NCBI GenBank assembly: GCA_028689995.1 | Contig: JAQVCB010000013.1 | Location: 1-46,529 of the forward strand | Source of the DNA: Candidatus Gastranaerophilales bacterium | Lineage (GTDB): Bacteria > Cyanobacteriota > Vampirovibrionia > Gastranaerophilales > UBA9579 | Reading direction: 5' to 3' | DNA length: 46,529 nt | Shown: piece after piece, positions 32,996 to 41,612 of the stretch | How the letters are laid out: each line of letters opens with the position of its first letter | Numbering within the stretch: position 1 is the stretch's first letter | Program-made: the position numbers and the translations under genes | The notes under the pieces: generated by a model | Seen by the model: only the letters and a program-made list of their open reading frames with translations | Databases searched by the model: none | What the model was told of the DNA's origin: nothing

Positions 32996-33505
32996 ATGCC
33001 TTCTGGAAAAATACACGATAAAATAGCTATAATATCGATCATTCCGATATTTTTTACAGGATACATTTTGTTAAATTTTAACTTTATAAAATGTTTAATT
33101 TTAACCATTTGTATTCTTTTCAGCCAGTTAATGTTCGGACCGGATCTTGATGCTAAAAGCACACAATATAAAAGATGGGGACTCATAAAATGGATTTGGC
33201 TGCCTTACAGAAAAATCTTCAGGCACAGATCAAAGTTCTCTCATGGCCTTTTATTAGGACCTGCTTTAAGATGTATTTATCTAGTAGGCATTATATTATT
33301 GATTTTTATTGGAATAAATTTCTTTATATACAACTATTTTGGAACTAATCTGGCATTAAAAATGATTAATGCCGGAAAAGCTGGAATTTCTTACATTCAA
33401 ATTTTAAAACCCTACATTACATTGATTCTGTCAGGATTTTTTATCGGCGCAGCAATTCATACACTAACCGATAAGATAACATCTTTTTTTAAAAATATTT
33501 TATAA
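32996..33505 (+). CDS. DUF2227 family integral membrane protein (cyanobacterial 'metal-binding protein')
   Basis: 169 residues. The start MPSGKIHDKI matches the family start (MPSG.THD), which fixes ATG 32996 despite the lack of a ribosome-binding site. The motif FGPDLDAKSTQYKRWGLIKWIWLPY and the later HRSKFSHGLLLGP are hallmarks; the His and Asp residues (HD, DLD, HR.KFSHG) are the presumed metal ligands. There are about four hydrophobic segments. The family is common in cyanobacteria, related to membrane YdjM-like hydrolases, and its substrate is unknown. A palindromic repeat sits directly upstream and may affect translation. Confidence 0.88.
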   Translation: MPSGKIHDKIAIISIIPIFFTGYILLNFNFIKCLILTICILFSQLMFGPDLDAKSTQYKRWGLIKWIWLPYRKIFRHRSKFSHGLLLGPALRCIYLVGIILLIFIGINFFIYNYFGTNLALKMINAGKAGISYIQILKPYITLILSGFFIGAAIHTLTDKITSFFKNIL

Positions 33506-33535
33506 AATTACAGCAGTGATCAAATTGTGACTGAT

Positions 33536-34465
33536 TTATTTATTAGTTTTATAGGTGGATACTTTAATCTGAAATATTTCCAACTGCTTATTATCAACTT
33601 CATAAATACCTTTAGACTCAAACCGAAGGTTTGTTTCTTCCTTTAATGCCTTATATTTTTCCTTAAAAAGCTCACTTGCTATTATTTCTGAATCTCCGCC
33701 AAGATTCAGCATTTTTCCTGCTATCTCGAATTCATTATCAGCTGAATCTTCACTATATGAGCAATTACAGGCAATTGTAAAACATACTCTTGTACTTGGA
33801 TCAATAACATTTTTATTTGCTTCAATAACCTTGTTATAAATATAAAAAGAATAATCAATTGCATCAGTAATACTGTAAAATATAAAATTATATGTATTAT
33901 CTTTTCCTTTAAAATCCTTATATCTCTTGGATTCATACTTTTCTGAAGCTTCAATTATATTAGTTAGAACTGTATTTGTAATACCTTCAGAAAAAATATC
34001 ATCTTCCTTGTTAAATAGGTAAGCAGAAGATGTTTCATTTGTCCTAAGCTTTAATACAAGATAAATAATTTTATTTTGAGCCAAAACTTCAAGATAATTC
34101 TTACGAATCTGTTCCTGTTGCTTTTTAATTTCCGTATCTTTGATCATTTCCTGAGTCTTTTTAAATGTTTTATCCACAGTATTAAATAAATTATCAAACA
34201 TTGAGAAAACAAAATAAAATACCAAAATTACTCCGCCTGAGAGTAAAGGAGTAAAGTCAACTTTTACACCGTTATAGGCTAATTCATAATGTATAAAAGT
34301 CCTGACTGTTGCAATAAATGGATCCAGAACATATCCCAATATAGCAACAAACGGTTTTAATACAGCAAGATTCATAACAATCAAAAACCAATAAAATAAT
34401 ATTAAAGGCAATATAAAAAGTAAAATTGCCTGAATAAATTTACAAAATTGTCTTAAAAAATTCAT
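33536..34465 (-). CDS. Membrane protein with degenerate class III nucleotide-cyclase-like domain
   Basis: 309 residues. Two hydrophobic segments lie at about 12-50 and 75-95, followed by a short coiled coil (TFKKTQEMIKDTEIKKQQEQ). From about 125 the order of elements resembles a class III adenylate cyclase homology domain. The first strand is IIYLVLKLRTNE, then a helix (LTNIIEASEKYES), FIFYSITDAIDYSFYIYNKV, TRVCFTIACNCS, then EFEIAGKMLNLGGDSEIIASELFKEKY and RFESKGIYEV. The two metal-binding Asp, the Lys/Asp pair and the transition-state Asn/Arg of active cyclases are not evident, so a sensory or pseudo-enzyme role is more likely. The similarity was judged by eye. Confidence 0.6.
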   Translation of the reverse strand: MNFLRQFCKFIQAILLFILPLILFYWFLIVMNLAVLKPFVAILGYVLDPFIATVRTFIHYELAYNGVKVDFTPLLSGGVILVFYFVFSMFDNLFNTVDKTFKKTQEMIKDTEIKKQQEQIRKNYLEVLAQNKIIYLVLKLRTNETSSAYLFNKEDDIFSEGITNTVLTNIIEASEKYESKRYKDFKGKDNTYNFIFYSITDAIDYSFYIYNKVIEANKNVIDPSTRVCFTIACNCSYSEDSADNEFEIAGKMLNLGGDSEIIASELFKEKYKALKEETNLRFESKGIYEVDNKQLEIFQIKVSTYKTNK

Positions 34466-34649
34466 AGAAATATATATTCTCCTCGAAATTATAAAATCTG
34501 AATTAATTTTTGGTACTGGTATAAACGACTAATACAAATTATAACGAGTTAATATTATAATTGGAATATATTCAATGAATGAAATAATTTTAGAGCCTGT
34601 CTTGTTAAAAACTGTAAAATCCAATTATAACTGTAAAAGGCTCGTGCGA

Positions 34650-34718
34650 AGCGGGAGTGCTGGCTAAAGCCGAAACGGCTTGTTTGGCAAGGGTTAGAGA
34701 CTTTAACTAAACTCGTTC
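34650..34718. repeat. Dispersed repeat, AGCGGGAGTG ... AACTCGTTC
   Basis: It begins AGCGGGAGTG (34650-34659), has the hairpin AAGCCG-AAA-CGGCTT and ends AACTCGTTC (34710-34718). The same ends are seen at 11172-11235 and 43099-43166. It lies between the panC stop and the cyclase-like gene. Confidence 0.6.
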
Positions 34719-34723
34719 TTAGA

Positions 34724-35566
34724 CTAATTAATAACAATATTATCTATTAATCTTACTCTACCTACCCTTGCCGCAATGGCTACTAGAGTATTTGATTTCA
34801 ATTTATTCAAAATATCAAGAGTTTCAGCATCATAAGCATCCAAATATTCCAGTTCTACTTCATCAGAAAGCTCCTTTAATGCCTCTGTGAAAATTTCACA
34901 CTTTTGCCTTGATCCTGATTTATATAAATCCACAATAACTTGTAAAATTCTATGCAATGATAATGCTTGCTGTCTTGCTTCAGAAGATAAAAATTGATTT
35001 CTTGAGCTAACAGCAAGGCCATCATTATCTCTTATTATAGGACACCCTACTATTTCAACGGGCACATTTAAATCCCTGCATATTTTTTTTATTATAACAA
35101 TCTGCTGAGCATCTTTTTGTCCAAAGAAAGCTTTATCCGGCTGAACTATATTAAAAAGCTTCAATACAACAGTTGAAACTCCTTCAAAATGACCAGCTCG
35201 TGTTATTCCACATAGCTTGTTTTTATAGAACTCAGGTGGTGTCACTATTGTTAAGTGTTCATTCTCAGGATAAATTTCAGCAGGTTCAGGATGAAAGATT
35301 ATATCAACACCGTTTCTTTTACAAATTTCCTGATCTTTTTCAAGATTTCTCGGATAAATATTGTAATCTTCATTAGGCCCAAATTGAATTGGATTAACAA
35401 ATATACTGACTACAACTTTATCACAACAGTCTTTTGCTTGTTTAATGAGACTTTCATGCCCAATATGAAGAGCTCCCATTGTTGGCACAAGACCAACAAC
35501 AAAATTGTTCTTTTTCCAGCCAATTATTTCGTTTCTTATTTCTGAGATTTTGGAAATAGTTTTCAT
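34724..35566 (-). CDS. panC: Pantothenate synthetase
   Basis: 280 residues, typical PanC length. The nucleotidyltransferase motif is VPTMGALHIGHESLIKQA. FVNPIQFGPNEDYNIYPR and FGQKDAQQIVIIKKICRDLN bind pantoate and ATP, and SSRNQFLSSEAR is the KMSKS-like loop. It condenses pantoate with beta-alanine. Its start overlaps the panB stop by 4 bases, indicating a coupled panB-panC operon. Confidence 0.96.
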   Translation of the reverse strand: MKTISKISEIRNEIIGWKKNNFVVGLVPTMGALHIGHESLIKQAKDCCDKVVVSIFVNPIQFGPNEDYNIYPRNLEKDQEICKRNGVDIIFHPEPAEIYPENEHLTIVTPPEFYKNKLCGITRAGHFEGVSTVVLKLFNIVQPDKAFFGQKDAQQIVIIKKICRDLNVPVEIVGCPIIRDNDGLAVSSRNQFLSSEARQQALSLHRILQVIVDLYKSGSRQKCEIFTEALKELSDEVELEYLDAYDAETLDILNKLKSNTLVAIAARVGRVRLIDNIVIN

Positions 35567-36432
35567 TTTTTTATATCTAAATTTGCTAATTTAATTAATT
35601 CTTCATCACCAAGATTAAATACTTCAGATGCAGACGGGAAGTCACCCGAAATTATATCTTCCTTGTATTCACTAACAGCTTTTTTGATAATAGATGCAAG
35701 ATCAACATATTTTCTTGCAAATTTTGGTGTAAAATCAGTAAATTTTCCTAAAATATCGTCTATAACAAGGATTTGACCGGAACAAAATCTTCCTGCACCA
35801 ATACCTATTGTCGGTATACTGAGACTTTCTGTAATTAATTTTGCTGATTCTTCAGGAATCATTTCAAGAACAACACCAAATGCACCACTTTCCTGCAAAG
35901 CTAATGCCTGTTCTAAAATTTGTTCAGTTGCCTCAACATTCTTACCCTGTATATTATAACCGCCAAGAGTATATAAAAACTGCGGAGTGAAACCCAAATG
36001 TCCGAGTACAGGTATTCCCGCTTCAACACAATGTTTGACTGTATCAGTAATACGCTTTGAACCACCTTCTAACTTAACTGCCTGAGCATTTGCTTCTTTT
36101 AAAAATCTTCCCGCATTATTAACAGCAGTAGATTCGTCGATCTGATAGCTCATAAATGGCATATCTGCAACAATTAAAGAATTTTTTACTCCTCTTGCCA
36201 CAGCTTTTGTATGATGAATCATCTCATCCATAGTAACAGAATGCGTTGTAGAATGACCAAGAGCCACCATAGAAAGTGAATCTCCCACTAGTATTATATC
36301 AATTCCCGATTCATCGATAAATTTAGCTGTAGAATAGTCGTAAGCAGTAAGACATGTTATTTTACGCCCTTCATTTTTGTATTTTTGACAAGTAATAATA
36401 GTAAAGGGTTTGATATTCGGCTTTAAACTCAT
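35563..36432 (-). CDS. panB: 3-methyl-2-oxobutanoate hydroxymethyltransferase
   Basis: 289 residues. Family motifs are ITCLTAYDYSTAKFIDESGIDIILVGDS, LGHSTTHSVTMDEMIHHTKAV, GGSKRITDTVKHCVEAGIPVLGHLGFTPQ and IPTIGIGAG. The Asp residues in VGDS and VADMPF bind the metal. It transfers a hydroxymethyl group from methylene-THF to ketoisovalerate, the first committed step of pantothenate synthesis. AAGGAG lies just before the ATG. It sits 27 bases downstream of yvcK and overlaps panC. Confidence 0.96.
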   Translation of the reverse strand: MSLKPNIKPFTIITCQKYKNEGRKITCLTAYDYSTAKFIDESGIDIILVGDSLSMVALGHSTTHSVTMDEMIHHTKAVARGVKNSLIVADMPFMSYQIDESTAVNNAGRFLKEANAQAVKLEGGSKRITDTVKHCVEAGIPVLGHLGFTPQFLYTLGGYNIQGKNVEATEQILEQALALQESGAFGVVLEMIPEESAKLITESLSIPTIGIGAGRFCSGQILVIDDILGKFTDFTPKFARKYVDLASIIKKAVSEYKEDIISGDFPSASEVFNLGDEELIKLANLDIKK

Positions 36433-36459
36433 ATTCTGACACTCCTTAAACTTAGACCT

Positions 36460-37806
36460 TTACTGATTTAATAACTCCTGCTCTTCCGATCTTTTAGCTG
36501 ATACCTTGACTTGCTGATTATTACTTTTATACCAGGTATGTATAGCTCTTGCAAGTCTTCTTGGACAATGCCTGACATATCCATGCTTGCTTTCTTCTAT
36601 TAATCTTTTTATTACCACCTTAACTCCGAGTTTTTTCAAGTTTTCAAGATCAAACTTAACCGGCAGAGAACTTGCGGCTCTATATTTTAGTGCAAGATTC
36701 TTTGGGAGACTATCGTTAACGAAGACAGCATCAATGATATTATCATATTTTGAATGAGAAAGTATTGCTTTCACATGATCTGAAACTTTATAACTATCAG
36801 TTTCTCCAGGCTGAGTCATAACATTGCATATATAAATCTTTTTTGCCTTTGATTCAGAAATAGTCTTGGCAATATCATCTATAAGCAAATTAGGAATTAC
36901 ACTGGTATATAAACTGCCGGGAGCAAGAATTATCAGATCAGCTGTTTGCAAAGCTTGAATAACATCATCAAGAGCCTTTAAATGAGCTGGTTCTGTTCTT
37001 AATTTCTTAATTTTACCGCCTGCTTCAGGAATATGAGATTCACCGAGGATAACCCTGCCGTCATCAAGTTCAGCAACAAGCCTCATATCATCCAAAGTTG
37101 CAGGTAACACATTACCCCTGATTGCAAGAACTTTAGAAGATTCCTTTACCGCTGTAACCATATCACCTGTTATTGCACAAAGGGCAGAGAGAAACAAATT
37201 ACCAAAACTATGCCCCTCAAGACCGTTTCCGGCTTGAAATCTATATTGAAATAATGCAGTAACGAGGTCTTCTTCATTAGCAAGAGCTGCAATACAGTTT
37301 CTTATATCACCCGGAGGAAGAACACCCATTTCTTCCCTTAATCTTCCTGAACTACCGCCATCATCCCCCACCGTAACAACTGCTGTTAAATTATTTGTAA
37401 TTCTTTTCAGCCCTTTTAAAATTGTGGATAAACCTGTTCCACCACCAATTGCAACTATTCTAGGTCCTCTGTTTAATTTTCTTCTTCTATATAAATTTTC
37501 CAGTAAATGAGCTCTTTCACCAGGATCAATAGCATCCATTATAGAAGAATTAACCTTTTTTAAACCGAGTAAAATCACTACAACACCGAATAAAACACAT
37601 ATACTGCCTGTCAAAAAAGAAGGGGACCTTAAAGCAATATGTCTAATAAGCTCATAAGACATATAAACAGGATGTAATTCAAAAATTATAGCAGTTCCAA
37701 GACTAAGCAAAAAAGTACCTAAAAATGCTATCAAAAACCATCTTTTAATTTGAAGTCCCGGCACAAGCCACGTAGCCATTCTTGAAACATTTTTCCGGAT
37801 TTTCAC
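36460..37806 (-). CDS. yvcK: YvcK/CofD-like protein (gluconeogenesis factor family), membrane-anchored
   Basis: 448 residues. Two N-terminal transmembrane segments lie at about 22-45 and 58-82, ahead of the ~320-residue YvcK domain. The domain starts PRIVAIGGGTGLSTILKGLK, followed by VTVGDDGGSSGRLREEMGV, PPGDIRNCIAALA and LAPGSLYTSVIPNL. The family binds UDP-sugars or nucleotides and affects cell shape and carbon use in Bacillus; the cyanobacterial-type forms also carry membrane anchors. The catalytic activity is unproven. It is the first gene of a probable yvcK-panB-panC operon. Confidence 0.92.
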   Translation of the reverse strand: MKIRKNVSRMATWLVPGLQIKRWFLIAFLGTFLLSLGTAIIFELHPVYMSYELIRHIALRSPSFLTGSICVLFGVVVILLGLKKVNSSIMDAIDPGERAHLLENLYRRRKLNRGPRIVAIGGGTGLSTILKGLKRITNNLTAVVTVGDDGGSSGRLREEMGVLPPGDIRNCIAALANEEDLVTALFQYRFQAGNGLEGHSFGNLFLSALCAITGDMVTAVKESSKVLAIRGNVLPATLDDMRLVAELDDGRVILGESHIPEAGGKIKKLRTEPAHLKALDDVIQALQTADLIILAPGSLYTSVIPNLLIDDIAKTISESKAKKIYICNVMTQPGETDSYKVSDHVKAILSHSKYDNIIDAVFVNDSLPKNLALKYRAASSLPVKFDLENLKKLGVKVVIKRLIEESKHGYVRHCPRRLARAIHTWYKSNNQQVKVSAKRSEEQELLNQ

Positions 37807-37980
37807 TATATATAAACCTCTTAAAAATATATTTTAAATTTAATTTTTATTAAACAGTAAATAATACAACATTATCTACTATAATTTCTGATTAAATCAG
37901 TATAAACATTCCAAATACTAACATAATGATACAGATAAATGAAATCACAAAGAATTATTTCATAAAAGCATTTTAATATA

Positions 37981-38015
37981 AAAAGGTCAGGTTTTTTCAA
38001 ATTTCCTGACCTTTT
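37981..38015 (-). terminator. Terminator after lemA
   Basis: AAAAGGTCAGG (37981-37991) pairs with CCTGACCTTTT (38005-38015), an 11-bp stem with A/T ends, 15 bases past the lemA stop. It can work in both directions. Confidence 0.85.
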
Positions 38016-38030
38016 ATCAATTAAATTTAT

Positions 38031-38612
38031 TTAAAACTTAACCTGAGGCACTTCTTTTTTGGATTCCTTAACTTTAAAATACTCTCTTTCCTTTATTCCT
38101 GCAATGCTGGCAACAACATTCGTAGGAAAAGTTCTGATACTACCGTCCAAAGTCTTTACAGCCTCATTATAATCCATTCTTGCAACAGCAAGACGATTTT
38201 CTGTACCTGCAAGTTCATCCTGAAGAGCCATAAATGACTTGTCTGCTTTTAACTGCGGATAATTTTCAGCTATTGCAAGCAGTCTTGAAAGTGCACCGGT
38301 AAACTCTGAATTTGCCTGATTGATATTTTTAACATTGCCTTTTGCTACAGCACCGGAGAGCTTTGCTCTTGCATCTGCTATATTGGTAAATACTGTTTTC
38401 TCATGTGTTGCATAGCCTTTCACAGTATTTACAAGATTCGGAATAAGATCACCTCTTCTTTGAAGCTGATTTTCAACCTGTGCCCAACTTGAATTAACTG
38501 TTTCATCCATTAATTGCAAACCGTTAAAAGTCCCTACAAAATTACCTACCATTGCAAAAGCCATAAAAGCGACTACTCCAAGAATAATCCATAATTTTTT
38601 GTTCATATCCAA
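38031..38612 (-). CDS. LemA family protein
   Basis: 193 residues. The N-terminal membrane anchor is LWIILGVVAFMAFAMVGNFVG, followed at once by the LemA signature ETVNSSWAQVENQLQRRGDLIPNLVNTVKGY. The body is a long helical bundle (ENYPQLKADKSFMALQDELAGTENRL, ARMDYNEAVKTLDGSIRTFP). LemA proteins have an exposed C-terminal bundle; their role is unclear, perhaps envelope stress. They are typically encoded beside TPM-domain proteins, as here. It is the last gene of the operon. Confidence 0.95.
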   Translation of the reverse strand: MDMNKKLWIILGVVAFMAFAMVGNFVGTFNGLQLMDETVNSSWAQVENQLQRRGDLIPNLVNTVKGYATHEKTVFTNIADARAKLSGAVAKGNVKNINQANSEFTGALSRLLAIAENYPQLKADKSFMALQDELAGTENRLAVARMDYNEAVKTLDGSIRTFPTNVVASIAGIKEREYFKVKESKKEVPQVKF

Positions 38613-38621
38613 TTCTCCTAT

Positions 38622-39326
38622 CTATATTTTATCAATAAATATTAATGCCTGATAAAGTGAATCTATAAGTTTTTGTATTATATCTTCAATTTTATCCTTT
38701 GAAATGCTCCTGTTTTTCTCTCTTAATTCCAATATTTCAATAAAAATATCTTTATCAATGTTAACTTTGGAAGCAAACAAATCAACAACTTCCCTATGAG
38801 AAGGCGGGACATTTTCATCCAGTATTCTTAAAACAGCTCTAAAAACTGTAATAAAGCTTGTTGAACTTTTTTTAATTATATTATCTATCACTTTTATATT
38901 ATCACTATTAGCAAGATACGCCTGTCTTAACTTAACAAGAAGATTTTTAATCTCCGATTCGCATTGCAGCCTCAAGTAGTTTTTTTCAACGCTGAGAGAC
39001 GAAACTAAGTCCTCTCCATATAATAATTTATGTCTTTCTTTGATATCAGAATATTCTATGGCATAAACATCACAAGATGTCGGCCATTCATCCTTATCCA
39101 TAAATAAAGGAACAGGGTTACCAGTTTTTTTCCACTTTTTCATTGCAGTATTAGCAATTTTTAAATCTTTTGACTTTAATTTATCCAGAATTACTAATAA
39201 ATTAATATCGGAAATACCTTTTTGATAATTTCCAGAAGCATAAGAACCATAAAGAATAACTGAAACAAGCCTTTCTTTAAAAATATTTTTAAGTTCATCA
39301 ATTAAAGTATTAATTGTTTTATCCAT
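38622..39326 (-). CDS. Nucleotidyltransferase-fold protein with an altered active site
   Basis: 234 residues from ATG 39326, chosen because GGAGG lies about 9 bases upstream and it follows the TPM stop by 2 bases; a TTG at 39335 is the alternative. The N-terminal Pol-beta-type core reads LVSVILYGSYASGNYQKGISDINLLVIL. The usual DxD is DxN, so the second metal ligand is lost. A possible third acidic residue is in TSCDVYAIEYSDI. The C-terminal half is helical. It has no HEPN partner, so it is not an obvious MNT/HEPN toxin-antitoxin pair. Its place between the TPM-domain and lemA genes suggests a role in that system. Confidence 0.82.
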   Translation of the reverse strand: MDKTINTLIDELKNIFKERLVSVILYGSYASGNYQKGISDINLLVILDKLKSKDLKIANTAMKKWKKTGNPVPLFMDKDEWPTSCDVYAIEYSDIKERHKLLYGEDLVSSLSVEKNYLRLQCESEIKNLLVKLRQAYLANSDNIKVIDNIIKKSSTSFITVFRAVLRILDENVPPSHREVVDLFASKVNIDKDIFIEILELREKNRSISKDKIEDIIQKLIDSLYQALIFIDKI

Positions 39327-39328
39327 AA

Positions 39329-40075
39329 TTACCAACCTCCTGACGCTCCACCACCACCGAAGCCACCGCCTCCACCAAAGCCGCCGAAACCTCCGCCATA
39401 ATCACTACCACCACCTGAACTGAAACCTCCTCCAAAAAACATAGGAAGAAATATAAATCCACGCTTTGATGACGCAAGCAATAAAAACAATAGTATAAAT
39501 ATTACACCCGGGTTAAAATCTGATTTCGACCTTACCGGTCTTGGAATATCATAGTTCCCTGAAATTTTTACGCCATAACCTTTTGCAAGCAAAAGTACTG
39601 CAACAGAAGTACCGTTATAAATACCCTTATTATAGTCTCCCTGCTTGAAATAAGGAATCATATAATCAGTTCTGATACTGCCTGCCTGAGAATCGGTCAT
39701 ATAGCCTTCGAGTCCATATCCGACTTCTATTCTCATTTTATGGTCGTTTGGAGCTACAAGAATAACTAGGCCGTTATTCTTTCCTTTCTCTCCTATTTTC
39801 CATTCTCTGCCTATTTGAAGACCAACATCCTCAATAGGATAACCTTCTAACGATTTGAGTGTTACCACAACAACTTCAGCACCTGTTTTGGATTTTAACT
39901 CCTGAACAAGAGAATTAATTTTTTCTTTATTCTCAACAGAAACAACGCCGGCATAGTCGTTTACATAACCGACAGGTGCAGGGATATTAATTTTGGCTTG
40001 TACTGCGGACAAATTTAACGCCAATACAAATAATACCAGTACAAACCAGCTAAATATTTTTTTATAATTTATCAT
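39329..40075 (-). CDS. TPM-domain (YgcG-type) exported protein
   Basis: 248 residues. A signal peptide (FSWFVLVLFVLALNLSAVQA) precedes the TPM domain, about 35-160: YVNDYAGVVSVENKEKINSL, KTGAEVVVVTLKSLEGYP, IGREWKIGEKGKNNGLVILV, and MRIEVGYGLEGYMTDSQAG. A transmembrane segment (PGVIFILLFLLLA) and a long Gly/Phe/Ser-rich tail ending GGGGASGGW follow, as in other YgcG proteins. The TPM domain is related to phosphatase-like thylakoid Psb32/TLP18.3. It is encoded two bases upstream of the nucleotidyltransferase and then lemA; lemA with this family is a common pairing. Confidence 0.93.
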   Translation of the reverse strand: MINYKKIFSWFVLVLFVLALNLSAVQAKINIPAPVGYVNDYAGVVSVENKEKINSLVQELKSKTGAEVVVVTLKSLEGYPIEDVGLQIGREWKIGEKGKNNGLVILVAPNDHKMRIEVGYGLEGYMTDSQAGSIRTDYMIPYFKQGDYNKGIYNGTSVAVLLLAKGYGVKISGNYDIPRPVRSKSDFNPGVIFILLFLLLASSKRGFIFLPMFFGGGFSSGGGSDYGGGFGGFGGGGGFGGGGASGGW

Positions 40076-40111
40076 ATTTTATGAATAACCCAACCTTTAT
40101 ATTTAAACTCA

Positions 40112-40315
40112 TTATTGCATAGTCTTAATAAAATTAGCTACCGACCTGTCATAAGTTTTCTCAGCTTCAGGAGAAAACAGACAGCCCGGGAGTTCATTAT
40201 TGCCTCTGTGATATGCTATACATTCACAACAATGCCCTCTTTTAGAGCAAGAAGTATATGTACAAGTACAATTATTTTTATTTTTTAAAATATTACATTC
40301 CAGTGCCATAGACAC
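40112..40315 (-). CDS. Cysteine-rich small protein, DUF6485-like
   Basis: 67 residues with nine Cys ([40 protein letters not shown]) and a conserved tail [14 protein letters not shown]. The size and the CCECIAYH...LPGC...E.EKTYDRS pattern match a small family I recall as DUF6485, found in anaerobes. The Cys set suggests zinc or iron-sulfur binding. No signal peptide. It lies 36 bases upstream of the TPM gene on the same strand; function unknown. Confidence 0.85.
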   Translation of the reverse strand: MSMALECNILKNKNNCTCTYTSCSKRGHCCECIAYHRGNNELPGCLFSPEAEKTYDRSVANFIKTMQ

Positions 40316-40410
40316 ACCTCCGGTTTACAAATCTTCTATATACCAAATGATCTAAAAGCCCTTCTGTTGGCGATATTAAATATCCTTTTTTATTTTTATT
40401 CCTACTCCTC

Positions 40411-41268
40411 TTAGCAATAAAGATAATTATACAAATTAGCTTTTTCACTAATATATGGTTCAATTGTATCATCTTTAGATGTAAACACGGTCATAACTCC
40501 GGGTCCATGTCCAGCAATAACGCAGTCGCTATGTACCACAACCCCAATAGATACTGCTCCTGTTCTATAGATTCTGCCATAACTATTGTCAGCATCAGTA
40601 ATGGCAACAAAGTCACCTAATTTAAGAGAACCAAGGTTAAATTCGTTTTTGACATTTTCATCAAAAAGCTGAATATCATAATCACCACGATTAACATTAT
40701 CTCTTCCAAGCCCTGATCCCATTATTTTTGCCGGAACAAAATGAGTTACAGGAACATTAAGTTTATTGTCTTTTTCATTAAATTCTATTTTCTTGACAAT
40801 CTCAGGAGAAATATTAAATACCTTTATATCAGGATAATCGATTAGTTCAAGACCTGCACCATAAGACTTTATTTGAACTTTATCTCCAATCACCAAATCT
40901 TCAAAAATTTCAGGTTCAAAATCTATGAGAATATGTTCACATCCTCCATGTTTACCTGTTACAAAGCCTTTTTTCCCCTTGCAGTCTCCGCTTACAATTT
41001 TAGCTTCGTTTCCAACACACGAAAGAATATTCAAAGCTCCGTTAAATCCATCATTTGAATTTTTAACAGTTACTCCAGGCTCTACATGATCCGCCTGCCA
41101 ACCACATGCAGCTGAACCAATTCTTAAATTATAAGTTATACCGCCTGTTCCTGGAAATACTTTCAAATCACCATCAGCCGTAATTCTATATGCACTACTC
41201 ATTGCAGGAGAATAAACTTCTCCTATTACTGACTGCATAATTAATTTATCTTCATTTATTCTTACCAT
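40411..41268 (-). CDS. DUF4438 family protein
   Basis: 285 residues from ATG 41268. The longer reading from 41283 would put the GGAGG ribosome-binding site inside the coding sequence. Family-like blocks are VIGEVYSPAMSSAYRITADG, HVEPGVTVKNSNDGFN, FVTGKHGGCEHILIDF, VPAKIMGSGLGRDNV, and GAVSIGVVVHSDCVIAGHGPG. The family is widespread in anaerobic bacteria and archaea and has no assigned function; the His- and Asp-rich conserved loops suggest a metal-dependent enzyme. It is predicted cytosolic and upstream of the DUF6485-like gene. Confidence 0.88.
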   Translation of the reverse strand: MVRINEDKLIMQSVIGEVYSPAMSSAYRITADGDLKVFPGTGGITYNLRIGSAACGWQADHVEPGVTVKNSNDGFNGALNILSCVGNEAKIVSGDCKGKKGFVTGKHGGCEHILIDFEPEIFEDLVIGDKVQIKSYGAGLELIDYPDIKVFNISPEIVKKIEFNEKDNKLNVPVTHFVPAKIMGSGLGRDNVNRGDYDIQLFDENVKNEFNLGSLKLGDFVAITDADNSYGRIYRTGAVSIGVVVHSDCVIAGHGPGVMTVFTSKDDTIEPYISEKANLYNYLYC

Positions 41269-41612
41269 CTCATACCTCCACATAATATTTTATCATGAGA
41301 ATAAATTCATTAAATTAAAAATACAGACTCACAGGACAAAGCAATACTAATTAAGAGTAAATCTTCTGTTGAACTATATCCCAAAAAGAAATTTTGTGCT
41401 AAATTATAATAAACAAGTTACGAGGGAAATTTCAGCTAAAATACCTAATAATTATCCGATAACACAATCTGATTAAAATTTATGCCCAATTGCTCATCTG
41501 AAAATTATATAACTTCAGTCTAAAATATCGGAATTATTCTACTCTTCTGATACACCTGATAAAACAACTAAATTAAAGCGAAAAATATCTTTATTTATGG
41601 GTAAAAGATTGA
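41269..41612. other. Intergenic region between DUF4438 and TPR genes
   Basis: No gene seen. A TTTTGTGCTAAATTATAAT string at about 41393-41411 resembles TTTTGTGCTAAAATATA at about 4271-4287 upstream of the SRP RNA and could be a promoter motif. Otherwise A/T-rich and featureless. Confidence 0.35.

Noticed and set aside
38622-39326. MNT/HEPN toxin-antitoxin interpretation of the nucleotidyltransferase gene
   Set aside because: There is no HEPN partner, the protein is larger than MntA antitoxins, and it is embedded in a lemA/TPM operon.
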